Source of the DNA: Candidatus Binatus soli
GTDB taxonomy: Bacteria > Desulfobacterota > Binatia > Binatales > Binataceae
Direction of reading: 5' to 3'
DNA length: 64,000 nt
NCBI GenBank assembly: GCA_002479255.1
Contig: DLMJ01000021.1
Location: forward strand, 70,088 to 134,087
Translations under genes and position numbers: made by a program
In this document: piece by piece, positions 1-8,479 of the stretch
Layout: each line of letters opens with the position of its first letter
Numbering within the stretch: the first letter of the stretch is position 1
Notes under the pieces: model-generated
The model's input: the letters and a program-made list of their open reading frames with translations, nothing else
Databases searched by the model: none
Told to the model about the DNA's origin: nothing

Positions 1-1306
1 CGCCGACTCCCGCGTTGCACAGCGTCCACAGTCCCAGCGGCGGCGTGAATGCGATCGCTTGCGGCTTGGCCAGGATCGCGATCGCGGCCGCACTCCATCC
101 CAGCCGATAGCGGCCGGTCAGGATCAGGATCGCGGCGGCGATCATCGGCAGCGCGACGATCGAATCGCTCTGGCCCCATACCACCGTATCGAAGATAAGC
201 GCCGGGTTAAGCGCGAACAGCATCATTACCACGATGGCGCGCAAGCCGCGTCCGTCGCGCCACGCCGCAAAGTACAGCGTGAGACCGATGAAAAGATCGG
301 CAATCAACGGCGGCGTCTCGACGATCACGCGGAAACCGTTTGCGGTCGGCTCGATCAACCTGCCGATCCACCCTGAGAGCCACAGCAGGTACAGCGACCC
401 GGGCGGATAGGCGTCAACCGGCAGACCGGGATCGTAAATTCGTGAGGGGCCCAGAACGGTGGCCAGCAAGGCGCGATTGGTCTTCGCCCAGATGTCCCAG
501 TAGAAGCCGGTGAAATGAAATAGCGCGGCAAACTTGACCGCGGTGATCGCGAGCATGAGGCCGGCAGGGAGCATCCACGCCGATCGCCCGGCCGCAAGCC
601 CCGGCCGCCAGATTACGGCGAGCGCCCATCCCAGCATCCCCAGCAGGATCAGGCCGGATACGACGCCCATCGCACGGATCGAGCCTCTCACATCGGGCTG
701 AAGAGCCTGGTCCTTGTAATGTTGGCGAATTGCGGCGAGATCGAATTCGCGCGCGCGGCTCACCGGCGGACTCGCAACGGCGATCACTTTGATATTGCGA
801 AATGACGCGCGGCCCGTGTCCGGGAAATCCGCCACACCGAGCTGGCAGAGCAATTCAGTCGAATCGCCCCATCGATCTTCCTTCAGAAAGAATGAGAGTT
901 TCTGCCAGCCCGTCGTGCCGTGCAGATGTGTCGAGATGAGTTTGATTCCGTCGTAGGTGCTGACGGCTATATTCGCGCCGCCTGCATGCGGCTGCGCACC
1001 CTCCACGCTCACTTCGGCGCTGATTTCGTAAATCCCGGGCCGTAGTATCAGCGCCTGATGCCAGCTCGCATAGTTCGGATTCAGATTGGAGATTCCAAGC
1101 GCGCCGCCCTCGGCCGGCGTATAGGTCCATGAAAACTTGCTCAGCTTCCTGTCGGAAGACAGCGCGTACCAATCAGCCGGCGCGCCGTCGAAGCCGGCGG
1201 TAAGGTCGCCGTTCTTTACCAGATTAGTCTCAGCGAAGGCGCAAATTGGCTTCCAGAGCCATGATACGCACGCTGCGAGCGCCACAACCGCGATGAATCG
1301 CCACAT
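1..1306 (-). CDS. GT-C-like membrane glycosyltransferase, C-terminally cut by window edge
   Basis: Translating the minus strand from the ATG at 1306 gives an open frame with no stop to base 1 (435 codons), so the gene continues outside the window. It starts with a hydrophobic signal or anchor (MWRFIAVVALAACVSWLW). About 160 residues follow that look like a beta-sandwich: GIYEISAEVSVEGA, then GTTGWQKLSFFLKED, as in carbohydrate-binding-like or membrane-associated lumenal domains. Several hydrophobic helices come next, with motifs typical of GT-C polyprenyl-phosphate-sugar glycosyltransferases: VDAYPPGSLYLLWL, NPALIFDTVVWGQSDS and ILAKPQAIAFTPPL. The likely role is transfer of a sugar from a lipid-phosphate donor at the inner membrane. 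Acceptor and sugar cannot be told. Many short antisense frames overlap it and are shadows. Confidence 0.8.
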   Translation of the reverse strand, partial: MWRFIAVVALAACVSWLWKPICAFAETNLVKNGDLTAGFDGAPADWYALSSDRKLSKFSWTYTPAEGGALGISNLNPNYASWHQALILRPGIYEISAEVSVEGAQPHAGGANIAVSTYDGIKLISTHLHGTTGWQKLSFFLKEDRWGDSTELLCQLGVADFPDTGRASFRNIKVIAVASPPVSRAREFDLAAIRQHYKDQALQPDVRGSIRAMGVVSGLILLGMLGWALAVIWRPGLAAGRSAWMLPAGLMLAITAVKFAALFHFTGFYWDIWAKTNRALLATVLGPSRIYDPGLPVDAYPPGSLYLLWLSGWIGRLIEPTANGFRVIVETPPLIADLFIGLTLYFAAWRDGRGLRAIVVMMLFALNPALIFDTVVWGQSDSIVALPMIAAAILILTGRYRLGWSAAAIAILAKPQAIAFTPPLGLWTLCNAGVG

Positions 1307-1451
1307 TGCTCGATCGAATCCGATGCCGTGAGGGGCTATCGATCCCCGCGCATCCAATCAAGTCTCAATATGTATATGCAAGACCTGATGCGTTTCACGC
1401 GCCCGCCGACTAGGATGTAGCGCAGCCAGCTCGAAAACCAGGGGTACCAGG

Positions 1452-1847
1452 ATGGAAAAGAAACCACGCGGCGCGGCTCTGACGATCTTCGCGCTGCTGT
1501 TCGCAGTTCTTGCGATATCCAACTTCCTCAAACCATTTCATCTCGAGGCCAATGAGGGCTTCGTTTTCCTAGGCACCAAGCTGACCGGCACCGGCAACGC
1601 GATCATGGGTCCGCTCTTTGGGTTCCTCCTCCTGGTCTATGTATATGGCATCTGGGCGATGCGGAAGTTTGCATTACCGATCGCGTACATTTTTTTGCTC
1701 TGGGTGCTGCTCAACATGACTCTGTTCGCTGTCAAGAACCAAAGCGCGCAGCCGCTCGCTGCCAACCTTGCCGCCGCCATCGTGGGGATTGGCGTTCCGC
1801 TCGCATCGGCGATCGTTCTGCGTCGCCGCCGCGCCGATCTCACATGA
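1452..1847 (+). CDS. Small four-helix membrane protein, copy 1 of a tandem pair
   Basis: A 131-residue hydrophobic protein of unknown function with about four predicted membrane segments and a basic tail (RRRRADLT). It is clearly paralogous to the next gene: the pairs RGAALTIFALLF/RGATLTIFAMLL, GFVFLGTKLTG/GFVFLGTRLSG, YVYGIWAMRKFALPI/YVYGIMAMRKFALPI and RRRADL/RRKADL run through the whole length. The ATG at 1452 follows a purine-rich stretch containing AGG. No catalytic residues are visible. The two copies lie 22 bases apart and are probably cotranscribed. Function unknown. Confidence 0.75.
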   Translation: MEKKPRGAALTIFALLFAVLAISNFLKPFHLEANEGFVFLGTKLTGTGNAIMGPLFGFLLLVYVYGIWAMRKFALPIAYIFLLWVLLNMTLFAVKNQSAQPLAANLAAAIVGIGVPLASAIVLRRRRADLT

Positions 1848-1869
1848 ATCACCTATGGAGGTATCCACG

Positions 1870-2280
1870 GTGGCGATAAAGTCGCGCGGCGCCACTCTGA
1901 CGATCTTCGCGATGCTGCTCGCCCTGATGGCGATTTCCAATTTCGGCAAGCCATTCTCGGATCATCCCGGCGTCGGCTTCGTCTTCCTGGGCACGCGCCT
2001 TTCGGGCCTGCCCAACATGATTGTCGCTCGGATTTTCAGGATCACTCTCGCCGTGTACGTGTACGGAATCATGGCGATGCGCAAGTTTGCGCTGCCGATC
2101 GGGATTTTTTACGCGGCGTACGTGATCATCAACATGCCCCTGTTCATACTGAAGTACGACGGCACCGCGGTGATGCAGGAGCACTCGTGGGCCTACCTTG
2201 TTCCCTACCCATTCGTCGCGATCGGCGTGTCGTCTGGCGCAGCAATTCTTCTTTACCGCCGCAAAGCCGACCTCAAATGA
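1870..2280 (+). CDS. Small four-helix membrane protein, copy 2 of a tandem pair
   Basis: A 136-residue membrane protein, tandem paralogue of the preceding gene. The GTG at 1870 is chosen over upstream starts because it aligns with the start of copy 1 and sits about 8 bases after a clean GGAGG at 1857-1861; the ATG at 1855 is part of that ribosome binding site. It has about four hydrophobic segments, the shared YVYGIMAMRKFALPI block and a basic C-terminus (RRKADLK). Function unknown; possibly a small membrane sensor or channel-like protein arising by duplication. Confidence 0.7.
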   Translation: MAIKSRGATLTIFAMLLALMAISNFGKPFSDHPGVGFVFLGTRLSGLPNMIVARIFRITLAVYVYGIMAMRKFALPIGIFYAAYVIINMPLFILKYDGTAVMQEHSWAYLVPYPFVAIGVSSGAAILLYRRKADLK

Positions 2281-2369
2281 GCGAATGCGTCTCGCGTCAG
2301 GCGATAGTTTGGCGGTAGAATCGGCGCTGGCCGCGACGGACCGGCCCCGCGGCTCCGCGAGGTGCTCAG

Positions 2370-3608
2370 ATGAAACGATCGCGCGACGGATCGATCATTG
2401 GACGACGCGAATTCCTGAAACGGGGCGTGCTTGCCGGCGTGGGCGTATCAATCCTGCCGCTGGCCGGCGTCGCCAGCGCATCGGTCGAGGCGGCTGCGCA
2501 CGTTCGCCGTTACTCGACGCTTGGCCGCACCGGTCTCAAGATTTCTGACATCTCATTCGGCGCCAGCCGCCTGACCGCCGGAAAGGAAGACCTGGTCCGT
2601 CACGCATTTGATTGCGGGATCAACTACTTTGACTCGGCCGATACGTACACCGACGGCGAATCGGAAACTACGATAGGCAACGCGCTCAAGGGCAAGCGCG
2701 ACAAGGTATTCCTGACCTCGAAGACGATGGCGCGCGCGGACGACAGCCGCGGTTCGATGATGACCGCGCTCGAAACAAGTCTGCGCCGCCTGCAGACCGA
2801 TCACATCGACGTGTACTTCAACCATGCGGTCAACGATCCGGCGCGGCTGAAAAATCCCGAGTGGCACGAATTCGTCTCCCAGGCGCGCAGCCAGGGCAAG
2901 ATTCGGTTCACCGGGATGTCGGGCCACGCGGGGAATCTCGCCGAATGCCTCGACTACGCGATCGACAGCGGCCTCTGCGACGTAATCCTGTGCGCGCACA
3001 ATTTCGGCCAGGACCCGCGCTTCTACCAGCGCTTCACGCGGAACTTCGATTTCGTCGCGATTCAGCCCGAGTTGCCGCGCCTGATGGAAAAGGCCAACCG
3101 CCACGGCGTCGGCGTGGTTGTGATGAAGACCCTGATGGGCGCGCGCCTGAACGATATGCGCCCGTATGAATCCGGCGGCGCCACCTTCTCGCAGGCGGCG
3201 TTTCGATGGGTATTGTCGAATCCCAACGTGGACGCGCTGATCGTCTCGATGACGAGCCTGCCGCTCATCGACGAATACCTGGGCGCGTCGGGAGCGCGCG
3301 CAACTGCCGCGGATGACCTGCGGCTGTTGAATCGCTACGCGAGTCTCAACGGTGATTCGCAGTGCCGTCCCGCGTGCAACGAGTGCGCGAATGCATGTCC
3401 CTACGGCGTGCCGATCGCCGACGTGATGCGCACGCGGATGTACGCCCGAGACTACGGCGATATCCGCCTTGCGCGGAGCGAATACGCGATGCTCTCTGAG
3501 AACGCCGCAGCGTGTCTCAGTTGCGATGCGAAGCCGTGCGCAGGAGCGTGTCCGCATGGGATCGCGACCGAAGTGTTGCTGGCGCCGACGCATCGCATGC
3601 TCGCATAG
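2370..3608 (+). CDS. Tat-exported aldo/keto reductase with C-terminal 4Fe-4S ligands
   Basis: A 412-residue protein. The N-terminus has a twin-arginine signal (GRREFLKRGVLAGVG), so it is predicted to be exported folded to the periplasm with its cofactor. Residues about 48-310 form an aldo/keto reductase barrel: GRTGLKISDISFGA, FDSADTYTDGES (Asp and Tyr of the tetrad), LTSKTM (Lys) and VYFNHAV (His). The C-terminal about 85 residues carry two cysteine groups, CRPACNECANACPYG and CLSCDAKPCAGACPHG, typical of iron-sulfur clusters in the bacterial AKR-ferredoxin fusion family. A periplasmic redox enzyme is likely; the substrate is unknown. An AGGTG ribosome binding site precedes the ATG. Confidence 0.85.
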   Translation: MKRSRDGSIIGRREFLKRGVLAGVGVSILPLAGVASASVEAAAHVRRYSTLGRTGLKISDISFGASRLTAGKEDLVRHAFDCGINYFDSADTYTDGESETTIGNALKGKRDKVFLTSKTMARADDSRGSMMTALETSLRRLQTDHIDVYFNHAVNDPARLKNPEWHEFVSQARSQGKIRFTGMSGHAGNLAECLDYAIDSGLCDVILCAHNFGQDPRFYQRFTRNFDFVAIQPELPRLMEKANRHGVGVVVMKTLMGARLNDMRPYESGGATFSQAAFRWVLSNPNVDALIVSMTSLPLIDEYLGASGARATAADDLRLLNRYASLNGDSQCRPACNECANACPYGVPIADVMRTRMYARDYGDIRLARSEYAMLSENAAACLSCDAKPCAGACPHGIATEVLLAPTHRMLA

Positions 3609-3652
3609 CCGCTCAACGGACTCTCAAATGCTTTCGACGCACGAATGCCGCG

Positions 3653-3859
3653 CTAGCCTTTCTGAATCATGACCTCCGTGGCCTTGATGACGGCGGCCAC
3701 CTTGTCGCCCTTCTTCAGGTGAAGTTCTTCCGCGCTCTTCCTGGTAATAACGGACTCGATGATATTGTCGCCAACCTTGACAGTGATGAGCGCGGTAACG
3801 GTCCCAAGAACTACCTCGGTAATTTCGCCCTTTAGATGGTTGCGAGCGCTGAGTGCCAT
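3653..3859 (-). CDS. Molbindin-type (Mop/TOBE) molybdate-binding protein
   Basis: A 68-residue protein from MALSARNHLKGEITEV to KATEVMIQKG. It matches a single Mop (TOBE) domain: LSARNxLKGxI at the start, SVITRKSAEELHLKKGDKV in the middle and KATEVMI at the end. These proteins oligomerise and bind molybdate or tungstate in the cytoplasm. The start at 3859 is chosen over a longer upstream extension because GAGGAG lies about 8 bases before it and the Mop consensus begins there. A molybdate-type regulator lies at 4931-6070, so the area looks like a small molybdenum homeostasis patch, although no ModABC transporter is in view. Confidence 0.88.
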   Translation of the reverse strand: MALSARNHLKGEITEVVLGTVTALITVKVGDNIIESVITRKSAEELHLKKGDKVAAVIKATEVMIQKG

Positions 3860-3994
3860 AGAAATTTTCTCCTCACGTGACTTTTGGCCCCTGCCAATGT
3901 GAGCATGGGGCCTCGATGCGTTTGTCGGCCGGAGCCGGACTCTATCGCCGGCGCTCAATCACTGCAAATCGCTCGCCAATCCGGACGCCGCATT

Positions 3995-4888
3995 TCAGAA
4001 CGGAATCCGCGCGGTCAGAATGAGGTTGTGGTTGTATTTCTCATGATACGTCGCCGCGACCTGGTAGCTCGCGCCGAACGTCAGGCCGACGCGGTCGTGA
4101 ATCGGAATCCGTCCGATCAAAATCCCAGGCGTGAGGTAGAGCGTGCTGTGCCCGGTGTCGCCGCCGTACGACTGCCAGGTGTAGTTGGTTTCAAACTCCG
4201 GCCAGAAATATTTGAAGAGGCGATACTGGAAGGTGGTATTCCAGGCCACCGGCATCCCCAGCCGGTCCAGAGTGGCGTGACCGCCGGCGGCGAAGGTGAC
4301 GCCGAGCGTCGATTGGACATCGAAGTCGCCGAAGCCTTTGCCGGCCGCCAGCGTCGGCGTGAAGAGCCCGTGCCCGTTGCCGTTGACGTTCGAGCCGGTC
4401 GGCACGCTGAACCCCATGAAGGCGGTGACGATGTAGTTGTCGTGCTCCTCGTTGGAGGAGAGCAGCCGCACCTTGACCAGAAACGGCCAGTCGCCGAAGC
4501 CGTCGGTGTTCTTCGGCGTGTTGCGGTTCAGGTACGGCGGGATCCCGACTATGATTTCAGTAGCTTGAAACGGGATGAGCTCCAGTCCCTTGCCGTTGCC
4601 GAAGTTGTTAGTCGCGACGCCGTTTTTCGACGACTCGAATAACTGGTCGTAGCGCACCTCCTCTTCGAGCCGCGGGGTAACGGTCACCAGCGGGGTTACC
4701 CAGTGGGGCTGCTCGTTCTGGATTTCAGTGACACGTGGAAACCAGTTTATGAAGTAGTCCGCTATCGCAGACCCAAACGACGAGCTACTTTGTGCTCGGC
4801 ACGGCGTCGCCGCGGTGAGCGCGACGGCCACAACGATTATTGCACAGACCGCACGCGGCAGGGTGAACCAGGTTGCAAGGTTTTTCAT
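3995..4888 (-). CDS. Outer-membrane beta-barrel protein (hypothetical)
   Basis: A 297-residue protein with a Sec signal peptide ending around TPCRAQSSSS and a body of alternating polar and aromatic beta strands closing in ILTARIPF with a terminal Phe, the usual outer-membrane insertion signal. Segments such as NYIVTAFMGFSVPTG, FTPTLAAGKGFGDFD and LTPGILIGRIPIHD resemble the transporter/alginate-like porin families (MetA-pathway phenol-degradation type) found in environmental Gram-negatives. It is transcribed divergently from the HTH regulator, with only 42 bases between starts, so that regulator may control it. Substrate unknown. Confidence 0.7.
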   Translation of the reverse strand: MKNLATWFTLPRAVCAIIVVAVALTAATPCRAQSSSSFGSAIADYFINWFPRVTEIQNEQPHWVTPLVTVTPRLEEEVRYDQLFESSKNGVATNNFGNGKGLELIPFQATEIIVGIPPYLNRNTPKNTDGFGDWPFLVKVRLLSSNEEHDNYIVTAFMGFSVPTGSNVNGNGHGLFTPTLAAGKGFGDFDVQSTLGVTFAAGGHATLDRLGMPVAWNTTFQYRLFKYFWPEFETNYTWQSYGGDTGHSTLYLTPGILIGRIPIHDRVGLTFGASYQVAATYHEKYNHNLILTARIPF

Positions 4889-4930
4889 AGTCCGGTTTTA
4901 TGCCATATTAAGAGCGAATTGACAAGTATC

Positions 4931-6070
4931 ATGGCATCGATTGGCAAGGCTCTGGCGCGCGCGCGAATGGCGCGGGATCTCACGCAGACCGAACTGGCGA
5001 GGCGCGCGGGAATCTCGCGGCAGGCGTTGGGCGCGATCGAGGCGGGCGCCTATCATCCGGGTGTCGCAATCGCGATTCGCCTTGCGCGCGAGCTCGGCGC
5101 AAGCGTGGAATCGCTGTTCGGCGAAATCGACGATGAGACCTCAACGCTCGTCGACGCCACCTGGTTCGACGACCAGCGACGCCCCCCTGCCCGCTCGCAA
5201 TCCCGTGTCGCGCTCGCGCGCGTGGGCGGAAGAGTCGTGGCCGTGGCGCAACCTGCCACGCATCTCACGCTCGTGCCCGCGGCTGGCGTGTTGCAGCGTG
5301 CGAGGCGACATCGCGCCGACGTCGCCACGTTTCAACTGCCGGATGAAATTGACTCGACACTCCTGATGGCCGGATGCGATCCGGCGGTCGCGATTCTGGT
5401 GGACTGGCTCGCGCGCCGGCGGTCGCCGGTCCACGCGGTGGCCCTTTCCTGCTCGAGTCGCGAAGCTTTGCGGGCAGTAGTCAATGGCCGCGCGCACGTG
5501 GCCGGCGTGCATCTCCGGGATCAAAAGAGCGGCGAGTACAACCTGGCGCCGATCAGCCGCGCTTTGGGCCATCGCCGTTCGATAGTCGTGAACTTTGCCC
5601 GGTGGGAATTGGGGCTTGCGACGGCGCCCGGCAACCCGCTGGCGATCCGCGGGTTCGCCGACCTGGAGAGACCCGGTCTCAGAATCGTGAACCGCGAAGA
5701 TGGCTCGGGAGCGCGCTCAGCTCTCGACCAGGCGCTTGGCGAGCTCGGCCTCCAGCCAGAGCGCATCGCAGGATACCAATTCGAAGTCGGCGGCCATCTC
5801 GAAGTCGCAGCTGCAATCGCGGCGGGACTGGCGGACGCCGGAGTCACTATCAGACTGGGGGCAAATGCCTACGGACTGCATTTTCTTCCGCATCGAGACG
5901 AGCGCTACGACCTCGTGATCATGCAGCGAGAGGCCGAATCGACGCCGATTAAGGCGATGCTCGACGCTCTGAATTCGCGGCGCTTTGCGAACGAAATCAG
6001 CCAGTTATGCGCGTACGACACCGCGCAGATGGGACAGATTATCCGCGCTCGCTCCGCTCCCGAGCTGTGA
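4931..6070 (+). CDS. XRE-family HTH regulator with PBP-like molybdate-type sensor domain
   Basis: A 379-residue protein. Residues about 5-60 form an XRE helix-turn-helix (ALARARMARDLTQTELARRA, then GISRQALGAIEAG). The rest matches the periplasmic-binding-protein-like domain seen in molybdate-responsive one-component regulators and at the end of some MoeA proteins: AGCDPAVAILVDWLARR, VHLRDQKSGEYN, NREDGSGARSALDQ and ANAYGLHFLPHRDERYDLV. The ATG at 4931 starts directly at the HTH; longer upstream frames run into the divergent gene. It probably senses an oxyanion such as molybdate or tungstate and acts on nearby genes, including the divergent outer-membrane protein and the molbindin. Confidence 0.85.
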   Translation: MASIGKALARARMARDLTQTELARRAGISRQALGAIEAGAYHPGVAIAIRLARELGASVESLFGEIDDETSTLVDATWFDDQRRPPARSQSRVALARVGGRVVAVAQPATHLTLVPAAGVLQRARRHRADVATFQLPDEIDSTLLMAGCDPAVAILVDWLARRRSPVHAVALSCSSREALRAVVNGRAHVAGVHLRDQKSGEYNLAPISRALGHRRSIVVNFARWELGLATAPGNPLAIRGFADLERPGLRIVNREDGSGARSALDQALGELGLQPERIAGYQFEVGGHLEVAAAIAAGLADAGVTIRLGANAYGLHFLPHRDERYDLVIMQREAESTPIKAMLDALNSRRFANEISQLCAYDTAQMGQIIRARSAPEL

Positions 6071-6083
6071 ATTTCCGCTAATC

Positions 6084-6105
6084 TTTGACGCCTTGCGGCG
6101 TTAAA
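6084..6105 (+). terminator. Candidate terminator hairpin after the HTH regulator
   Basis: The arms 6084-6092 and 6097-6105 pair over nine positions (one G-T pair) around a TTGC loop, 14 bases after the regulator stop, and are followed by a short T-containing run. It is a plausible weak intrinsic terminator. Confidence 0.45.
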
Positions 6106-6293
6106 TTTCGCGCGTCCGTAACAATCGACTCATCATGTCGTAACGTCACCTCTTTAGTTTGCGCCTGCCGCGGAGGATGGACGCCGGTTTCCTGTACTGA
6201 ATGGGGGCCTTTGGCGTCCTAAGGTTCTCGCCGTAACCGGTTCGGGCCGGCGGGAGTTTTCGCATCGTGGAATAGGAGAGTCCAGGGAGGACG

Positions 6294-8030
6294 ATGATGA
6301 GACAAACGATACGAATGGTTGCGCTATCGATGTTTGGCGCGGCGTTGACGCTCGGCGCCGTCGCGATCACACCGATGCCGGCGCGGAGCGCGGATGGACA
6401 GACGATCACGCTGTACACCGATCCAGGCACAGGGCAGGTGTACACCAAGCGATGCAAGCACTGCGTCAAGCTCGGCGAGTACATCCCCGCCGGATCGACC
6501 GAAGAGATCGAGCGCAAGGTCGAGCGGCGAGTCACCCAGCAGACGCAGGCGCAACTGGATCAGGAACGCGCCGCTATGCAGGCTGACCAAGCCGCCAAAC
6601 AGGCGCAGCAGCAGCAGTGGAACGCCGAGATGGCCAAGCAGGTCTCCGAGATTCAGCCGTTCGCGCGCGAGTTCGGCGACCGGTGGTTCAAGAAGATCTC
6701 GATCGGCACGCTGGTGTATGGATATTACGGCTTTTGGTCGCACACCGGGTTCGGTCCACAGTTCATGGACGCCAACCAGCAGTGGCCTGGCCCAGGGAAC
6801 AGTACCTTCAACGAATTTGCCATCAACCGTACCTATATAGACCTCAAGTTCACGCCGGTTGACGACGTTTCGATGCGTATTACGCCCGATATGTACGCGA
6901 TGGTTAACACTGGCGCCAAATGCACGGCGACCTCGCCAGTTAAGTGCACCGCGAGCAGCGGCGACACGGTCGGCCAAAACAGCGGATGGGCCCAGACCAA
7001 TGATGGAAACCTCGGACTTCGTTTGAAGTACGCGTATCTCGACTACAACACCTTCTTCGAAAAAGTGTTGAAAGTCCCTGCGATGCGCGATGACCAATTC
7101 ACCTTCGGCCAGCAGCCGAATCCGCTCGTCGATTGGGAAGAGCATCTCTGGGGCTTCCGCTATACCGCCCTGACGCCGTGGAACTATACGAGCATAAGCT
7201 CGGCACAGGTCGGCGCTTCGATGAAGGGGCCGATCAAAGTTAACGAGATTCAATACGCCGACTACGACGTCGGCGTGTACGACGATGCCAGCTTCCATGC
7301 CCTCGAGCAGAGCGCAACCAAGCAGGTGATGGGTCGCGTGACGATCAATCCGTTCGGCGCCAAGTCACGGTACGACAGCTTTGGTCTCACCGGCTTCTAC
7401 GATTTCGGCTACAAAAACTCGTGCACGCCAGACGATAATTCCATTACACCAAACAACAGCGCGTGCGCGCATATCGCGCGCGCCGCGGCGCTGGCGCACT
7501 ACACAGCCGATACCTGGGGCCTCATCGGCGAGTGGGATTACGGTCACAATGCGTTCAGCAGCAGCAACCTGTTCTCTGGCAGCGGGCCTTCCGACGCAAT
7601 CGGTGTCACGAGCCCTTATGGAACGGCGCCGAGCACCGGACCGTGCAAGGTTAAAGGCAGTTGTGGCAGCTGGTACGGTATGGTCGGCGATATTCTGAAC
7701 ACTCAGGCGGTCCAGATGGGTTGGGATTTCCTGGGTCACTACGATATCCCGCACACGCCGTTTACGGCCTTCGGCCTGTTCCAACAGTTTCTGCCCAACA
7801 CGCGCGTACAGAAGGACCCGCTCGACTTCCAGCGCTATGACCTGGGCGTGCAGTGGCTTATCAACAAGTACCTGCGCGTGTCGTTGGACTCACAGGCCAT
7901 CATGTACTACCAGCACCAGTTCACGTACCCCGAACTCGTGGCAAAGGGCCAGGCGACGCAGCCCGCGGTGCCGTACGCGGTGCCGCGCGACACCCACGCA
8001 TTCTTCCTGCACATGGAGTTCAGATATTAG
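6294..8030 (+). CDS. Large porin-like outer-membrane protein with N-terminal CxxC and coiled coil
   Basis: A 578-residue protein with a signal peptide ending near MPARSA. The mature N-terminus holds a TDPGTGQVYTKRCKHCVKLG segment (CxxC). A Gln/Ala-rich coiled coil spans about residues 70-115 (TQQTQAQLDQERAAMQADQA). A barrel-like region follows, with aromatic beta strands such as KISIGTLVYGYYGFW, INRTYIDLKFTPVDD and YDLGVQWLINKYLRVS, ending in HMEFRY with a terminal aromatic residue. GGGAGG precedes two possible ATGs (6294 and 6297). The layout of signal, coiled coil and barrel resembles phosphate-selective porin-like families, but the substrate cannot be given. A strong hairpin follows the stop. 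Confidence 0.75.
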   Translation: MMRQTIRMVALSMFGAALTLGAVAITPMPARSADGQTITLYTDPGTGQVYTKRCKHCVKLGEYIPAGSTEEIERKVERRVTQQTQAQLDQERAAMQADQAAKQAQQQQWNAEMAKQVSEIQPFAREFGDRWFKKISIGTLVYGYYGFWSHTGFGPQFMDANQQWPGPGNSTFNEFAINRTYIDLKFTPVDDVSMRITPDMYAMVNTGAKCTATSPVKCTASSGDTVGQNSGWAQTNDGNLGLRLKYAYLDYNTFFEKVLKVPAMRDDQFTFGQQPNPLVDWEEHLWGFRYTALTPWNYTSISSAQVGASMKGPIKVNEIQYADYDVGVYDDASFHALEQSATKQVMGRVTINPFGAKSRYDSFGLTGFYDFGYKNSCTPDDNSITPNNSACAHIARAAALAHYTADTWGLIGEWDYGHNAFSSSNLFSGSGPSDAIGVTSPYGTAPSTGPCKVKGSCGSWYGMVGDILNTQAVQMGWDFLGHYDIPHTPFTAFGLFQQFLPNTRVQKDPLDFQRYDLGVQWLINKYLRVSLDSQAIMYYQHQFTYPELVAKGQATQPAVPYAVPRDTHAFFLHMEFRY

Positions 8031-8043
8031 CTACCAATCGGAA

Positions 8044-8080
8044 GGGCCGGCGCGAGCATGCGAAATGCTCGCGCCGGCCC
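8044..8080 (+). terminator. Strong GC-rich hairpin terminator after the porin gene
   Basis: The arms 8044-8059 and 8065-8080 are perfect 16-base inverted repeats with a five-base loop, 14 bases after the porin stop. The following bases are C-rich and then contain CTTTG, so the T-tract is poor. It still looks like the transcription end of the porin gene. Confidence 0.7.
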
Positions 8081-8221
8081 CCGCTTTGCACAGCGCCGTC
8101 GCCGCAGCCATTCTTGTGACTTCGAGGGATGGCAGCTATCCTTAACCTCGAAGTGCTGCGAAATTTTCTGAAATCGAGCGGACGAGCAATCGCCACGACT
8201 CTCCGTGCGGCGGCGTGCATC

Positions 8222-8479
8222 CTAAGCGTGGCAATGCTTCTTTCCTTTCCCACTGCCAGGGCTCATCACTTTGGCCAACACGTTGGCGCCACCGAGATAC
8301 GTCAGAATATCGTACGCCATACATTCGTCGCAGGCCCTGAGACCGGTGGCGTGGAGAAGATTGCGCATATCGATGCGCAGCCGGCGATTCCGATGCCGGT
8401 GATTATCGAGAATGTCGCGAAGGGCTTCTTCCCCCTGGCAATAGCCTCGGAAGTCCCGACCTTCCGTCTCCTCCAACAC
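8222..8479 (-). CDS. Uncertain small gene or gene remnant
   Basis: The minus frame stays open from a stop near 8636 to 8222, but the first usable start is the GTG at 8479 (85 residues). The predicted segments RRLRIDMRNLLHATGLRAC and DECMAYDILTYLGGANVLA read like a soluble helical protein with a CxxC, and the codons are ordinary for the window (few ATA, CTA or AGA). The opposing plus-strand frame (8129-8527) uses poorer codons and lacks a ribosome binding site. It could be a 5'-truncated remnant. Apart from the hairpin at 8044-8080, nothing else convincing lies in 8031-8644. Confidence 0.3.
   Translation of the reverse strand: MLEETEGRDFRGYCQGEEALRDILDNHRHRNRRLRIDMRNLLHATGLRACDECMAYDILTYLGGANVLAKVMSPGSGKGKKHCHA

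Noticed and set aside
2553..3593. A 346-codon minus frame opposite the aldo/keto reductase
   Set aside because: The AKR and iron-sulfur motifs on the plus strand are unmistakable, while the minus frame is low complexity.
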